A stretch of DNA of 64,000 nucleotides from Pseudomonas sp. FP2196 (GTDB lineage: Bacteria; Pseudomonadota; Gammaproteobacteria; Pseudomonadales; Pseudomonadaceae). Position numbers and translations under genes: made by a program. Location of the stretch: assembly GCF_030687715.1 (NCBI RefSeq), contig NZ_CP117445.1:736001-800000 (forward strand), read 5' to 3'. The notes beneath the pieces are model-generated. The model saw only the letters and a list, made by a program, of their open reading frames with translations. It ran no database searches and had not been told where the DNA came from. This document shows, in pieces, positions 53,060 to 61,671 of this stretch (positions within the stretch are counted from its first letter, which is position 1; each line of letters opens with the position of its first letter).

Positions 53060-53485
53060 ATGATGTGGACGGCAACCCAGTATCGAAACGTGGTGCGCGG
53101 CAGCGCCTGGTATGACTTGATCGTCACGGCGGCGTTTGTTACGCCGTGGAGTTTTGCTGTTCTACATGGGCTGTTAACCGCGCTGGATTTTCCCGGCGAA
53201 CTGCCGGCATTCCAGCCTGTGCATATGTTGATGGCGAATCTGTTGGGCTCGGTGGTATGTGTCTGGGCGGTGCTGCGTATTCGTGATCCACAGGCGCTTT
53301 TTGGACGGTATGACGCGGTCGCCAGGTTTTTGTTTGCGGCTTGGCAGGCGTATGCCTTGTTACACGGTGCCAGTTCATTGTTGGTGATCTTCTTGTTCTT
53401 CGAACTGGCGTGGGGCATTGCTCAGGTGTTGCCTGTCCGGGCCCCATCGCTGGCAAGCCAGCTCCCACAGGGATCCCGGATGTGA
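53060..53485 (+). CDS. Small inner-membrane protein under MerR-type promoter
   Basis: 141-residue protein with four hydrophobic segments (LIVTAAFVTPWSFAVLHGLL, MLMANLLGSVVCVWAVLRI, FLFAAWQAYALLHGASSLLV, IFLFFELAWGIAQVL). GGAG precedes ATG 53060 (ATG 53063 also possible). The last 14 residues, APSLASQLPQGSRM, are encoded by the left arm of a REP element, so the original C-terminus was probably replaced. DoxX-like topology, but the family is not certain. Confidence 0.65.
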   Translation: MMWTATQYRNVVRGSAWYDLIVTAAFVTPWSFAVLHGLLTALDFPGELPAFQPVHMLMANLLGSVVCVWAVLRIRDPQALFGRYDAVARFLFAAWQAYALLHGASSLLVIFLFFELAWGIAQVLPVRAPSLASQLPQGSRM

Positions 53486-53542
53486 ATGAGATATCAGCCA
53501 CACTACAAAAACCTGTGGGAGCTGGCTTGCCAGCGATGGGGC
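53441..53542. repeat. REP-like inverted pair overlapping a gene 3' end
   Basis: GCCCCATCGCTGGCAAGCCAGCTCCCACAGG and its perfect inverse at 53512-53542. The left arm lies within the coding sequence of the membrane protein; the stop codon is at 53483-53485. Confidence 0.88.
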
Positions 53543-53558
53543 GAGTGAAATCGCCGCC

Positions 53559-54485
53559 CTAATGCCCTGATTGCCAAGGCTGCCCAAGCGACACCGGCGC
53601 ATACAACCGCGTGCGTAGCGCATCGCGTGACAACAACACCAGCACCACAATCGTCGCCACATACGGCAGCATCGCCAGCAAGCTCGACGGAATCGCCAGC
53701 CCCAACCCCTGCGCCACCAGGTGCAGGATGCTGGCGAGGCCAAACAGATACGCCCCGAGCAACAACCGCCACACTCGCCAACTGGCGAACACCACCAGTG
53801 CCAAGGCAATCCAGCCGCGTCCGGCGGTCATGTTTTCCGCCCACATCGGCGTGTACGCCAACGACAGATAAGCCCCGGCCAAACCCGCCATCGCCCCGCC
53901 AAACAGCACCGCCAAGGTACGCACCGTCAACACCGGCAATCCCATTGCACTGGCAGCGTCCGGGTTCTCGCCAACCGCTTGGATGATCAGCCCGACACGG
54001 CTTTTGATGATCACCCACGCCACCAGCGCAAACAGCGCAAACGACAGATACACCAGCAGATCCTGCGCAAACAGCATCCGCCCGATCAGCGGGATTTCAC
54101 TCAAATACGGAATCGCCATTGGCTCAAAACCCGCCAGTGGTTTACCCACCCACGCTGCGCCAACAAACGTCGACAGCCCCACGCCAAAAATCGTCAGCGC
54201 CAGACCGGTCGCCACCTGATTGGCGTTGAACACCAGCGCCACCAAGGCAAACAGCGACGACAGCAGCATCCCCGCGAGCATCGCCAGCAGCACGCCGAGC
54301 CACAGGTTGCCGCTGTTCAGCGCGACGATAAAACCGATCACCGCGCCGAACAGCATCATCCCTTCCTGCCCGAGGTTGAGCACGCCGCTTTTCTCGCAGA
54401 TCAGTTCACCCAGCGCCACCAACAACAGCGGCGTACCGCACCGCACCATGGCGTAGAAAATATTGCTCAGCAGATCGATATCCAT
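53559..54485 (-). CDS. Nucleoside ABC transporter permease 2 (YufQ/NupC type)
   Basis: 308-residue permease of the BPD_transp_2 family. Segments include GTPLLLVALGELICEKSGVL and NLGQEGMMLFGAVIGFIVAL. The conserved coupling region is AVGENPDAASAMGLPVLTVR. ATG 54485 overlaps the preceding permease's stop (TGATG); a GTG at 54488 is also possible. With the next two genes it makes the inner-membrane part of a nucleoside importer. Confidence 0.9.
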   Translation of the reverse strand: MDIDLLSNIFYAMVRCGTPLLLVALGELICEKSGVLNLGQEGMMLFGAVIGFIVALNSGNLWLGVLLAMLAGMLLSSLFALVALVFNANQVATGLALTIFGVGLSTFVGAAWVGKPLAGFEPMAIPYLSEIPLIGRMLFAQDLLVYLSFALFALVAWVIIKSRVGLIIQAVGENPDAASAMGLPVLTVRTLAVLFGGAMAGLAGAYLSLAYTPMWAENMTAGRGWIALALVVFASWRVWRLLLGAYLFGLASILHLVAQGLGLAIPSSLLAMLPYVATIVVLVLLSRDALRTRLYAPVSLGQPWQSGH

Positions 54486-55591
54486 CACAGCGCTCCGGCG
54501 GTTACGGCGGTGGTCGAGGCGCGCCGTGTCCAGCGCAGTTTCAGTCGTGGTCGATAGAGAATCAGCACGTCACAGGCCAGCAGGAAAAACAGCATCATTC
54601 CCTGGAACAGTTGGGTAATCGCTTGCGGCAGATTCAGGCTCATTTGCGCGCTCTCGCCACCGATGTACAGCAGCGCCATCAACAGACTGGAGAACAGAAT
54701 CCCGATCGGATTGAGCCGCCCGAGAAACGCCACGGTAATCGCCGCATAGCCATACCCCGGCGAAACCTGCGGCACCAATTGACCGATCGGCCCGGTGACT
54801 TCGCACACTCCGGCAAGCCCTGCCAAACCACCGCTGATCAACAGGGCCAGCCAGATCAATCGCTTCTCGCGAAAGCCGACAAACCCCGCCGCACGCTTGT
54901 CCAGCCCGAGCACTTTGATCTGGAACCCGACAAAGCTTTTCTGCAACAACACCCACACCGCAACCAGTGCGAGCAGAGCAAAATACACCCCGGCATGCAC
55001 GCGGCCGTCCTCCATCAGCAGCGGCAAACGGCTGGCGTCGCCAAACATCGCCGACTCGGGAAAGTTGAACCCGGCCGGGTCCTTCAGCGGCCCATGCACG
55101 CAGAACAGCAGCAGGTTCAGCGCGATGTAATTGAGCATGATGCTGGTGAGGATTTCGTTGGCGTTGAAGCGCGTGCGCAGCCACGCCGTCAGCCCGGCCC
55201 ACGCAGCGCCGGCGAGGGTGCCGGTCAGCAGAATAAGCCCCAGTGCCCAACGGCTTTGCATATCGATGATGTTCACCGCCAAGGCACTGCCGGCCAATGC
55301 GCCGAGCAGCAGTTGACCTTCGGCGCCGATGTTCCAGATCCGCGCCTGATACGCCACCGCCAGCCCCAGTGCACAGAGCAGAATCGGCAGGGCTTTGACC
55401 AGTAATTCAGACACGCCATACAAGTCACTGACCGGCGCGATCAGCAACGTGTGCAAGGTTTGCAGCGGATCATGGCCGAGGGCGATGAACAGCAGCGAGC
55501 CGCAACCGAGGGTCAGCGCCGCCGCCAATAACGGCGAGCACCAGAGCATCAGGCGCGATTGCTGGCCACGGGGTTCGAGGGAAAGCAGCAT
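54485..55591 (-). CDS. Nucleoside ABC transporter permease 1 (YufP/NupB type)
   Basis: 368-residue permease of the same family. ALGLAVAYQARIWNIGAEGQ is the signature of this subgroup (NIGAEGQ). GLDKRAAGFVGFREKRLIWL is the cytoplasmic coupling loop, followed by PQVSPGYGYAAITVAFLGRL. ATG 55591 has GGAG upstream. Overlaps permease 2, and starts 13 nt after the ATPase gene's stop. Confidence 0.9.
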   Translation of the reverse strand: MLLSLEPRGQQSRLMLWCSPLLAAALTLGCGSLLFIALGHDPLQTLHTLLIAPVSDLYGVSELLVKALPILLCALGLAVAYQARIWNIGAEGQLLLGALAGSALAVNIIDMQSRWALGLILLTGTLAGAAWAGLTAWLRTRFNANEILTSIMLNYIALNLLLFCVHGPLKDPAGFNFPESAMFGDASRLPLLMEDGRVHAGVYFALLALVAVWVLLQKSFVGFQIKVLGLDKRAAGFVGFREKRLIWLALLISGGLAGLAGVCEVTGPIGQLVPQVSPGYGYAAITVAFLGRLNPIGILFSSLLMALLYIGGESAQMSLNLPQAITQLFQGMMLFFLLACDVLILYRPRLKLRWTRRASTTAVTAGAL

Positions 55592-55604
55592 GTTGAAAAC
55601 TCCG

Positions 55605-57152
55605 TTAAACCGTGGCGTGTTGTTGAGGGGCATCGAACTGGCCGGCCATCCAGCCGCCTACATCGCTCAGTTGGGTGTCCGCCGTGTTGTGCAGTGCAGA
55701 TATTTTCCCGCCGCACAACGCGCCGAGGCGGTCGCTGACCTGGAACAGTTCGTCGAGGTCTTCGGAAATCACCAGAATCGCCGCACCGGCATCGCGCAAC
55801 GCGATCAACGCGCGATGAATGGTGGCGGCAGCGCCGACGTCCACGCCCCAGGTCGGGTGCGCGGCGATCAGCAGTTTCGGTTGCTGGAGGATTTCCCGGC
55901 CGAGGATGAATTTCTGCAGATTGCCGCCGGACAGACTGCGCGCGGCGGTTTGCGTGTCCGGGGTTTTTACGCCGAAGCGTTGAATGATTTGTTGCGCGAG
56001 GGCTTCGACCTTGCCGCGCTGGATCAGGCCGTTACTGACCAGTCCTTGTTGGAAGGCTGTGAGCAGGGCGTTGTCCGCCAGACTCAACTCCGGCACCGCG
56101 CCGTGGCCGAGACGTTCAGCGGGGACGAACGCCAGACCGAGGCTGCGCCGCGCATCCGGGCGTAAATCGGCGACAGATTGTTCTGCGAAGCAAATCGTCG
56201 CCGCCTCGGCGCGCGGCAGGGTTTGTTCGCCGCTGAGCAGGGCGAGCAACTCATCCTGACCATTGCCCGCGACCCCGGCGATGCCGACGATTTCACCACT
56301 GCGCACTTGCAAGTTGATGTTGCTCAGCGAGCAGCCGAACGGGTCCGGGTTGTGCCAGTTCAAGCCACTGACTTGCAAAAACGCCGCGCCGCCGCTGACC
56401 TTTGAATAATCACCGATCAACGCCGCCGCTTCGCCGACCATCAACTGCGCCAGTTGCTGATCCGAGCATTCGGCCGGTACGCAATGCCCGGCTACGCGCC
56501 CACCGCGCAACACCGTGGCGCTGTGGCACAACGCGCGGACTTCACCCAATTTGTGGCTGATAAACAGAATGCTGCAGCCCTCGGCGGCGAGGCGACGCAA
56601 AGTGATGAACAGTTCGTCGGCCTCTTGCGGCGTCAACACCGAGGTGGGTTCGTCGAGGATCAGCAGGCGAATGTCCTGCATCAGGCAGCGAATGATTTCC
56701 ACCCGTTGCCGCTCGCCAATCGACAGGCTGTGGACAAGTCTTTCCGGTTCCAGCGCCATGCCATAACGACGCGAGACTTCGCGAATCTTCGGCTCAAGTT
56801 GTTTCGGCGTCCCAGCCTTGGCACCCATCGCCAGGGCAATGTTCTGCGCCACGCTGAGGGTTTCGAACAGCGAGAAATGCTGGAACACCATGCCGATCCC
56901 CAACTGCCGCGCCTGCGCCGGGTTGCGGATGTTCACCCGCTGACCTTGCCAGAGCATCTCGCCGGAGTCGGCCTGGGTCACACCGTAGATGATCTTCATC
57001 AGCGTACTTTTGCCAGCGCCGTTTTCACCGAGCAGCGCATGGATTTCCCCCGGCGCGATGCTCAGGTCGATGGCGTCGTTGGCCAGACAACCGGGATAGC
57101 GTTTGCTGATTTGGCGCAGGTGCAGGCGCGGCGTTGTATCTGGGGAGGGCAT
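55605..57152 (-). CDS. Nucleoside ABC transporter double ATP-binding protein (YufO/NupA type)
   Basis: 515-residue twin-ABC protein. First domain complete: [16 protein letters not shown] (Walker A), [11 protein letters not shown] (signature), [15 protein letters not shown] (Walker B). Second domain degenerate: [16 protein letters not shown] lacks the Lys of Walker A, the signature [12 protein letters not shown] is intact, and Walker B is [12 protein letters not shown]. Such asymmetry is normal in the RbsA/YufO class. The ribosome site before ATG 57152 is weak. First gene of the importer operon. Confidence 0.9.
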   Translation of the reverse strand: MPSPDTTPRLHLRQISKRYPGCLANDAIDLSIAPGEIHALLGENGAGKSTLMKIIYGVTQADSGEMLWQGQRVNIRNPAQARQLGIGMVFQHFSLFETLSVAQNIALAMGAKAGTPKQLEPKIREVSRRYGMALEPERLVHSLSIGERQRVEIIRCLMQDIRLLILDEPTSVLTPQEADELFITLRRLAAEGCSILFISHKLGEVRALCHSATVLRGGRVAGHCVPAECSDQQLAQLMVGEAAALIGDYSKVSGGAAFLQVSGLNWHNPDPFGCSLSNINLQVRSGEIVGIAGVAGNGQDELLALLSGEQTLPRAEAATICFAEQSVADLRPDARRSLGLAFVPAERLGHGAVPELSLADNALLTAFQQGLVSNGLIQRGKVEALAQQIIQRFGVKTPDTQTAARSLSGGNLQKFILGREILQQPKLLIAAHPTWGVDVGAAATIHRALIALRDAGAAILVISEDLDELFQVSDRLGALCGGKISALHNTADTQLSDVGGWMAGQFDAPQQHATV

Positions 57153-57181
57153 GACAGGCTCGACTGGCTTGGAGTTGTGCC

Positions 57182-57615
57182 TGTGGATAAAGCAATTTCC
57201 TGGCCATTGAGTCAGGAACTCGCGCAACCGCTGTTCCAGCGCGTCGATTGCAGAGCATCCCGGCCTGAATCGTGGTGGTGGCCGGCACCAATTGAGAGCA
57301 AAGCCGTTGATCAGGCTCCAGTTTTGCCCGTTGGCAACTGATCAAAAAACGAGCAAAAGCGTGGGGCCTATGCAGAACCTGCGACTGCGCCAGCCATGAA
57401 CGGGTTATCCACAGGTTGTTCCACAGTTATTGTGAGCAAGCCATAAAGCCGGGCATAAGCACTGCGGTGCTTTCTTCTAATGGTGATAAACAACGCTAAC
57501 TTCTTGTTTCTGTTTGAAATTTATACTTCGTCGGGCGGATTGAGCGAAAAGTGAGCAAACCGCGCAAAGCCACGTGACAGAAGGGTTACAGCGGGATGTG
57601 CTCAGGTTATCCACA
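57182..57615. promoter_or_regulatory. Cluster of three perfect DnaA boxes
   Basis: TGTGGATAA at 57182-57190 (inverse of TTATCCACA), TTATCCACA at 57405-57413 and TTATCCACA at 57607-57615. All three match the strict bacterial DnaA consensus. No dnaA, dnaN or rpmH is near, so this is not the main origin. Confidence 0.5.
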
Positions 57616-57673
57616 GTCGGGTGCACAGCAGATGTGGGCAAGTTTGTGGAATAAGAAATTTCGGGGGCGCCCC

Positions 57674-57764
57674 AAAAGATCGCAGCGTTCCGCAGCTCCT
57701 ACAGGAGAACGCATTTCAAGTGTAGGCGCTGCGGAACGCTCGGGCCGCGATCGGACGATCTTTT
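57674..57764. repeat. REP-like inverted pair (variant arms)
   Basis: AAAAGATCGCAGCGTTCCGCAGCTCCTACA and, inverted, TGTAGGCGCTGCGGAACGCT followed by CGATCTTTT. The right arm carries a 14-nt insertion (CGGGCCGCGATCGG) inside the conserved GCTGCGATC stretch. Confidence 0.75.
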
Positions 57765-57773
57765 GATCTTGCT

Positions 57774-58355
57774 TCACCGCTGCAGCAGAATCCTTCCGCG
57801 ACTCAGATCTGCCAATTGGCTCTGCAACAATTCAATCTGCGCCTCACCCACCGCCAGCTGCAATTCAACGCCATTGGCAGTGAAGTTTTCCTCAACCACC
57901 AACCCGCCCAAATCCGCCACCCGTAACTTCACCAGCGCCAACTCGGCAAACCCACAGGCACAGCGGAGCGGCACGCGGCTGATCAACTCGACCTTCGCCG
58001 CCGTTTGCAGGCATTTGTTTGCACCGCCGCCGTAGGCTCGGGCCAGACCGCCAGTGCCCAGTTGAATCCCGCCATACCAGCGGATCACCAGCACCGCGAC
58101 TTGATCGCAATCCTGCGCTTCGATCGCCGCCAGAATCGGTCGCCCAGCCGTGCCGCCGGGTTCGCCGTCGTCATTGCTGCGATATTGATCGCCGAGTTTC
58201 CACGCCCAGCAATTGTGCGAGGCGTTCAAGTCGCTGTGCTGTTCGAAGAACGCCTGCGCGTCGGCGGGGCTGCCGATCGGTGCGGCGAAGGTGATGAAGC
58301 GGCTTTTGCGAATCTCTTCGCGGTACTCGCAAAATCCGCTGAGGGTGAAAGGCAT
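57774..58355 (-). CDS. yigZ: YigZ/IMPACT family protein
   Basis: 193-residue protein of the UPF0029/YigZ family. N-terminal IMPACT domain with KSRFITFAAPIGSPADAQAF, HNCWAWKLGDQYRSNDDGEP and IRWYGGIQLGTGGLARAYGG, all hallmark motifs. The C-terminal DUF1949 ferredoxin-like domain covers about 135-193. Its role may touch translation regulation; not settled. It starts 8 nt after the TetR gene's stop. Confidence 0.9.
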   Translation of the reverse strand: MPFTLSGFCEYREEIRKSRFITFAAPIGSPADAQAFFEQHSDLNASHNCWAWKLGDQYRSNDDGEPGGTAGRPILAAIEAQDCDQVAVLVIRWYGGIQLGTGGLARAYGGGANKCLQTAAKVELISRVPLRCACGFAELALVKLRVADLGGLVVEENFTANGVELQLAVGEAQIELLQSQLADLSRGRILLQR

Positions 58356-58362
58356 AGACGTC

Positions 58363-59013
58363 TTAAATAGTAGGAGTGAGGCCGCAGCCTTTGAGAATGA
58401 TGCGGATCAGGTTGTTGCCGGCGTCTTCCATGTCTTGTTTGGTCAACTTGCTGCGACCGCTGACTCGGCAGATTTGCGTGGCGAAGTCGGCGTAGTGCTG
58501 AGTGCTGCCCCACAGCAGGAAGATCAGGTGTACCGGATCGACAGGGTCCATTTTGCCCGCATCGATCCACGCCTGGAACACGGCGGCCCGACCGGTGAAC
58601 CAGGTGCGGTAGTCCTGATTGAAATACTCGGTCAGGCATTCGCCACCACTGATCACCTCCATCGCGAAAATGCGTGAGGCTTGCGGCTGGCGTCGGGAGA
58701 ATTCCATTTTTGCGCGAATATAGCGGGTCAGCGCTTCGGCCGGATCGTCCTCGGCCGTGAGGGTGTTGAAGGTGCTGTCCCACAACTCGATGATGTTGCT
58801 CAGCACCGCCACGTACAAACCCAGCTTGTTGGTGAAGTAGTAATGCAGGTTCGCCTTGGGTAACCCGGCATTCTGGGCGATGGTGTTCATGCTGGTGCCT
58901 TTGTACCCGTGACGGGCAAACTCGTCTTCGGCGGCTTTGAGGATGGTCTCTTCGTTCTTCTGACGAATGCGGCTGGCGGGCTTGCCGCCGTGAGCGGGGA
59001 CTTCAAAGGTCAT
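58363..59013 (-). CDS. TetR-family regulator, RutR-like
   Basis: 216-residue TetR protein. DNA-binding part: EETILKAAEDEFARHGYKGT, SMNTIAQNAGLPKANLHYYF. The ligand domain has the RutR C-terminal type pattern (PQASRIFAMEVISGGECLTE, HLIFLLWGSTQHYADFATQI). RutR senses uracil/thymine in E. coli. It lies downstream of an NCS2 permease gene. The ATG 59013 has GGAAG upstream. Ligand identity is inference. Confidence 0.85.
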   Translation of the reverse strand: MTFEVPAHGGKPASRIRQKNEETILKAAEDEFARHGYKGTSMNTIAQNAGLPKANLHYYFTNKLGLYVAVLSNIIELWDSTFNTLTAEDDPAEALTRYIRAKMEFSRRQPQASRIFAMEVISGGECLTEYFNQDYRTWFTGRAAVFQAWIDAGKMDPVDPVHLIFLLWGSTQHYADFATQICRVSGRSKLTKQDMEDAGNNLIRIILKGCGLTPTI

Positions 59014-59031
59014 AGGCACTTCCGGGTTTGT

Positions 59032-59070
59032 CTGTGGGTGCAACCAGTTGCGTTGATAGCGCACCCACAG
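59032..59070. promoter_or_regulatory. Long dyad between NCS2 and TetR genes
   Basis: CTGTGGGTGC (59032-59041) and GCACCCACAG (59061-59070), a perfect 10-bp inverted repeat with a 19-nt centre, about 20 nt before the TetR start. It may be a transcript hairpin or the TetR protein's operator. No T-run follows. Confidence 0.45.
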
Positions 59071-59101
59071 GCATCCGACAAGTCCTCAAACAATAAAATC
59101 G

Positions 59102-60490
59102 TTACGCCTGTTCGATCTTGTTCAGCGGCGCATGGGCTTCTACGGCCTCCGGTTTGGCTTCCGGGAGCAGCAGGCAAAGGATGATCGCCGTCAGTCCGCC
59201 GCTGGTGATCGCCGAGTCGAACAGGTTTTGCACCAGTTTCGGCAGCAAGTGCAAAAGGTTTGGTTGCGCGGCGATACCCAGGCCGACGCCGAACGACGTG
59301 GCGATGATCAACATGCTGCGCCGATCCAGCGGCGACTGCGCGAGGATGCGCACGCCGGCAGCGGCGACCGCACCGAACATCACCAGCGTCGCACCACCGA
59401 GCACCGGTTTCGGAATCTGTTGCAGTACCGCGCCGATCATTGGAAACAGACCGAGGCAAAACAGAATCGCGCCGATGTACAACCCGACATAGCGACTGGC
59501 AACCCCGGTCAACTGGATCACGCCGTTGTTCTGCGCAAATGTGGTGTTGGGGAACGCACTGAAGGTGGCGGCGATCATGCAACTCACGCCATCACCGAGC
59601 ACGCCGCCACGCAAGCGGCTTATATAAGAAGGACCGCTGATTGGCTGGCGAGCGAGCATGCAATTGGCGGTGAGGTCGCCGACGGTTTCGATGGTGCTGA
59701 TCAGATAAATCAGCGCGACCGGCAGGAAAGCCGTCCAGTCGAAGCTGAATCCGAACTTGAATGGTGTGGGAAAACTCACCAGCGGCAGGTCAGGCAATGG
59801 CTGTGGCACCAGTTTCCCACTGAACCACGCCGCCAGACTGCCGAGCACCAGGCCGATGATGATTGCCGAAAGCCGCACCCAAGGTGTGTTTGAGCGGTTG
59901 AGCAGGATGATCGTCAATAAAACAAATACGCCCAGCGCCAGATTGCCCGGCGCGCCAAAGTCCGGCGCATTGAAGCCGCCGCCCAGATCGGTGATGCCGA
60001 CCTTGATCAGGCTGATACCGATCAGCGTGATGACAATTCCGGTCACCAGAGGCGTAACGACGCGGCGCAACTGACCAATGAAGCGGCTGAGTACGATCTG
60101 CACGATCGCGCCGAAAAAGCACACGCCGAAAATCATCGCCAGAATGTCCTCCGGGCTGCCGCCACGCTGTTTGACCAGAAAACCCGCCGACAGCACCGCG
60201 CCGAGAAAGGCGAAACTGGTGCCTTGCAAACAAATCATCCCGGCACCAATGCCGAACGGCCGACGCGCCTGAATAAACGTGCCGACACCGGACACCATCA
60301 GCGCCATGCTGATCAGGTACGGCAAATGCGCGGTCAAGCCGAGCGCTGAACCGATCACCAGCGGCGGGGTGATGATGCCGACGAAACTGGCGAGCACATG
60401 TTGCAGGGCGGCGAGGATCGCGGCGGGTGGTTTCGGACGGTCGTTGAGGCCGTAGATCAGATCGCTGTTCGATTCGGTATCTGGCTGCAT
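59102..60490 (-). CDS. NCS2-family nucleobase:cation symporter (xanthine/urate/uracil type)
   Basis: 462-residue permease with 14 segments. N-terminal AALQHVLASFVGIITPPLVI is the NCS2 TM1 motif with the conserved His. MICLQGTSFAFLGAV is TM3. LISTIETVGDLTANCMLARQ carries the substrate-binding Glu (ETVGD), and NTTFAQNNGVIQLTGVASRY the second acidic/Asn motif. Length and motifs suit the xanthine/urate branch better than UraA. ATG 60490 has no clear ribosome site; ATG 60550 would add 20 residues. Confidence 0.88.
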   Translation of the reverse strand: MQPDTESNSDLIYGLNDRPKPPAAILAALQHVLASFVGIITPPLVIGSALGLTAHLPYLISMALMVSGVGTFIQARRPFGIGAGMICLQGTSFAFLGAVLSAGFLVKQRGGSPEDILAMIFGVCFFGAIVQIVLSRFIGQLRRVVTPLVTGIVITLIGISLIKVGITDLGGGFNAPDFGAPGNLALGVFVLLTIILLNRSNTPWVRLSAIIIGLVLGSLAAWFSGKLVPQPLPDLPLVSFPTPFKFGFSFDWTAFLPVALIYLISTIETVGDLTANCMLARQPISGPSYISRLRGGVLGDGVSCMIAATFSAFPNTTFAQNNGVIQLTGVASRYVGLYIGAILFCLGLFPMIGAVLQQIPKPVLGGATLVMFGAVAAAGVRILAQSPLDRRSMLIIATSFGVGLGIAAQPNLLHLLPKLVQNLFDSAITSGGLTAIILCLLLPEAKPEAVEAHAPLNKIEQA

Positions 60491-60582
60491 GGGTGGGGGC
60501 TTCTTGTTTGGAGGATCGAGGTTGATCCTGCTTTGCAAAAAGCTGTCCACTTGCTCAGGTTATTCACCTAGTTAATCTGTGA

Positions 60583-60601
60583 GGCCCAACGTGGCTGGGC
60601 C
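60583..60601 (-). terminator. Weak hairpin after bauR
   Basis: GGCCCA-acgtggc-TGGGCC 12 nt past the bauR stop. No T-run, so termination strength is doubtful. Confidence 0.4.
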
Positions 60602-60612
60602 TTGCAGGATTT

Positions 60613-61533
60613 TCAACGCGTCGCCGCCAGACTCTCCAGAAAACTTTCCAGCACCAAATGGGGGCGCCGGCCCTTGCGCGTGACCGATGCGAGGCTCAGG
60701 TCATAAAAACGCGTCTGCGCCTTTAATGCACGCAAGCGGCCCTGTTGTACCCAAAGGCTGGCGTAGTGATCCGGCAGGTAACCGATGTAGCGCCCGGTCA
60801 GAATCAGAAACGCCATGCCTTCACGGTCGGAGGCACTGGCGGTGCAATTGAGTGCCTGGTAATGCGCCTGAATCTCCGCCGGCAAACGGAATGTCGGAGC
60901 AATAGCGTCCTGACTGTTCAGGCGCTCGTCGTCCAGTTGCTTGTCATCGACATAAAACAGCGGATGCCCAACCGCGCAATAAAGCAGCGAGCGTTCGCTG
61001 TACAGCGGCTGGTATTCCAATCCGGAAAGCGCACTGGCCTGCGGCACCACACCGACGTGCAAGCGCCCATCCAGCACGCCTTGCTCGACTTCATTGGGGG
61101 CGATCATGCGGATCTGGATTTGTACGTCTGGCCCGCGTTCTTTCAACTGAGCGAGGGCGTGGGTGATGCGCATGTGGGGCAGGGTGACGAGATTATCAGT
61201 CAGGCCGATGATCAGTTCGCCGCGCAAGTGCTGGTGCAGGCCGTTGACCTCAGTGCGGAAACTTTCAAGCGCACTTAATAGTTGCAGAGCGGATTGATAG
61301 ACCTCGCGACCTTCTTCGGTCAGCGAGAATCCGGCGCGGCCGCGTTGGCACAGGCGCAAACCGAGGCGTTGTTCCAGATCGCTCATCTGTTGGCTGATCG
61401 CCGATCGACCAATGCCGAGCACGGTTTCCGCCGCTGAAAACCCCCCACATTCCACTACGCTGCGAAAAATCCGCAGCAGGCGAATATCAAAGTCACTGAC
61501 CTGGGCCAGCGGATCGGGACGGCGGCTGCTCAT
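60613..61533 (-). CDS. bauR: LysR-family activator of beta-alanine catabolism, BauR
   Basis: 306-residue LysR regulator. Helix-turn-helix in IFRSVVECGGFSAAETVLGI and GRSAISQQMSDLEQRLGLRL. Effector domain with GELIIGLTDNLVTLPHMRIT and YIGYLPDHYASLWVQQGRLR. It is divergent from bauA with a 138-bp gap holding a LysR-type dyad, exactly as bauR/bauA in P. aeruginosa (PA0133/PA0132). Beta-alanine response is known for that system and inferred here. Confidence 0.85.
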   Translation of the reverse strand: MSSRRPDPLAQVSDFDIRLLRIFRSVVECGGFSAAETVLGIGRSAISQQMSDLEQRLGLRLCQRGRAGFSLTEEGREVYQSALQLLSALESFRTEVNGLHQHLRGELIIGLTDNLVTLPHMRITHALAQLKERGPDVQIQIRMIAPNEVEQGVLDGRLHVGVVPQASALSGLEYQPLYSERSLLYCAVGHPLFYVDDKQLDDERLNSQDAIAPTFRLPAEIQAHYQALNCTASASDREGMAFLILTGRYIGYLPDHYASLWVQQGRLRALKAQTRFYDLSLASVTRKGRRPHLVLESFLESLAATR

Positions 61534-61560
61534 GCTTGATCGCTCAAAGTTTAGTGATGA

Positions 61561-61577
61561 TCTAACTGAAGGTTAGA
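61561..61577. promoter_or_regulatory. LysR-type operator between bauR and bauA
   Basis: TCTAAC-tgaag-GTTAGA, a perfect 6-bp dyad in T-N11-A form, 27 bp from the bauR start and 95 bp from the bauA start. It suits binding by BauR. Confidence 0.6.
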
Positions 61578-61671
61578 AGTGTTGGATTTCACCGACTTTA
61601 TCCGCGTGGCAATTTAGCTGCAACAACGCTTTCTATCTCCCTGACGCTTATGCCCTGCGAGGTTTTGCCCG

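Larger units (their letters stand above)
57153..57773. other. 620-nt gap upstream of the nucleoside importer
   Basis: No gene is evident. It contains three perfect DnaA-box nonamers (57182-57190 inverted, 57405-57413, 57607-57615), an A/T-rich stretch at about 57480-57535, and a REP doublet at its left end near yigZ. The importer promoter must be here but I cannot place it. Confidence 0.5.

Noticed and set aside
55605..57152. Broken second ATPase half as a sign of a decaying gene
   Set aside because: Loss of the second Walker A Lys is normal in double-ABC proteins of the RbsA/YufO group.
57182..57615. Chromosomal origin (oriC)
   Set aside because: Although DnaA boxes are perfect, no dnaA, dnaN, rpmH or gidA gene is near and only three boxes were seen. 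Kept as a regulatory or titration site.
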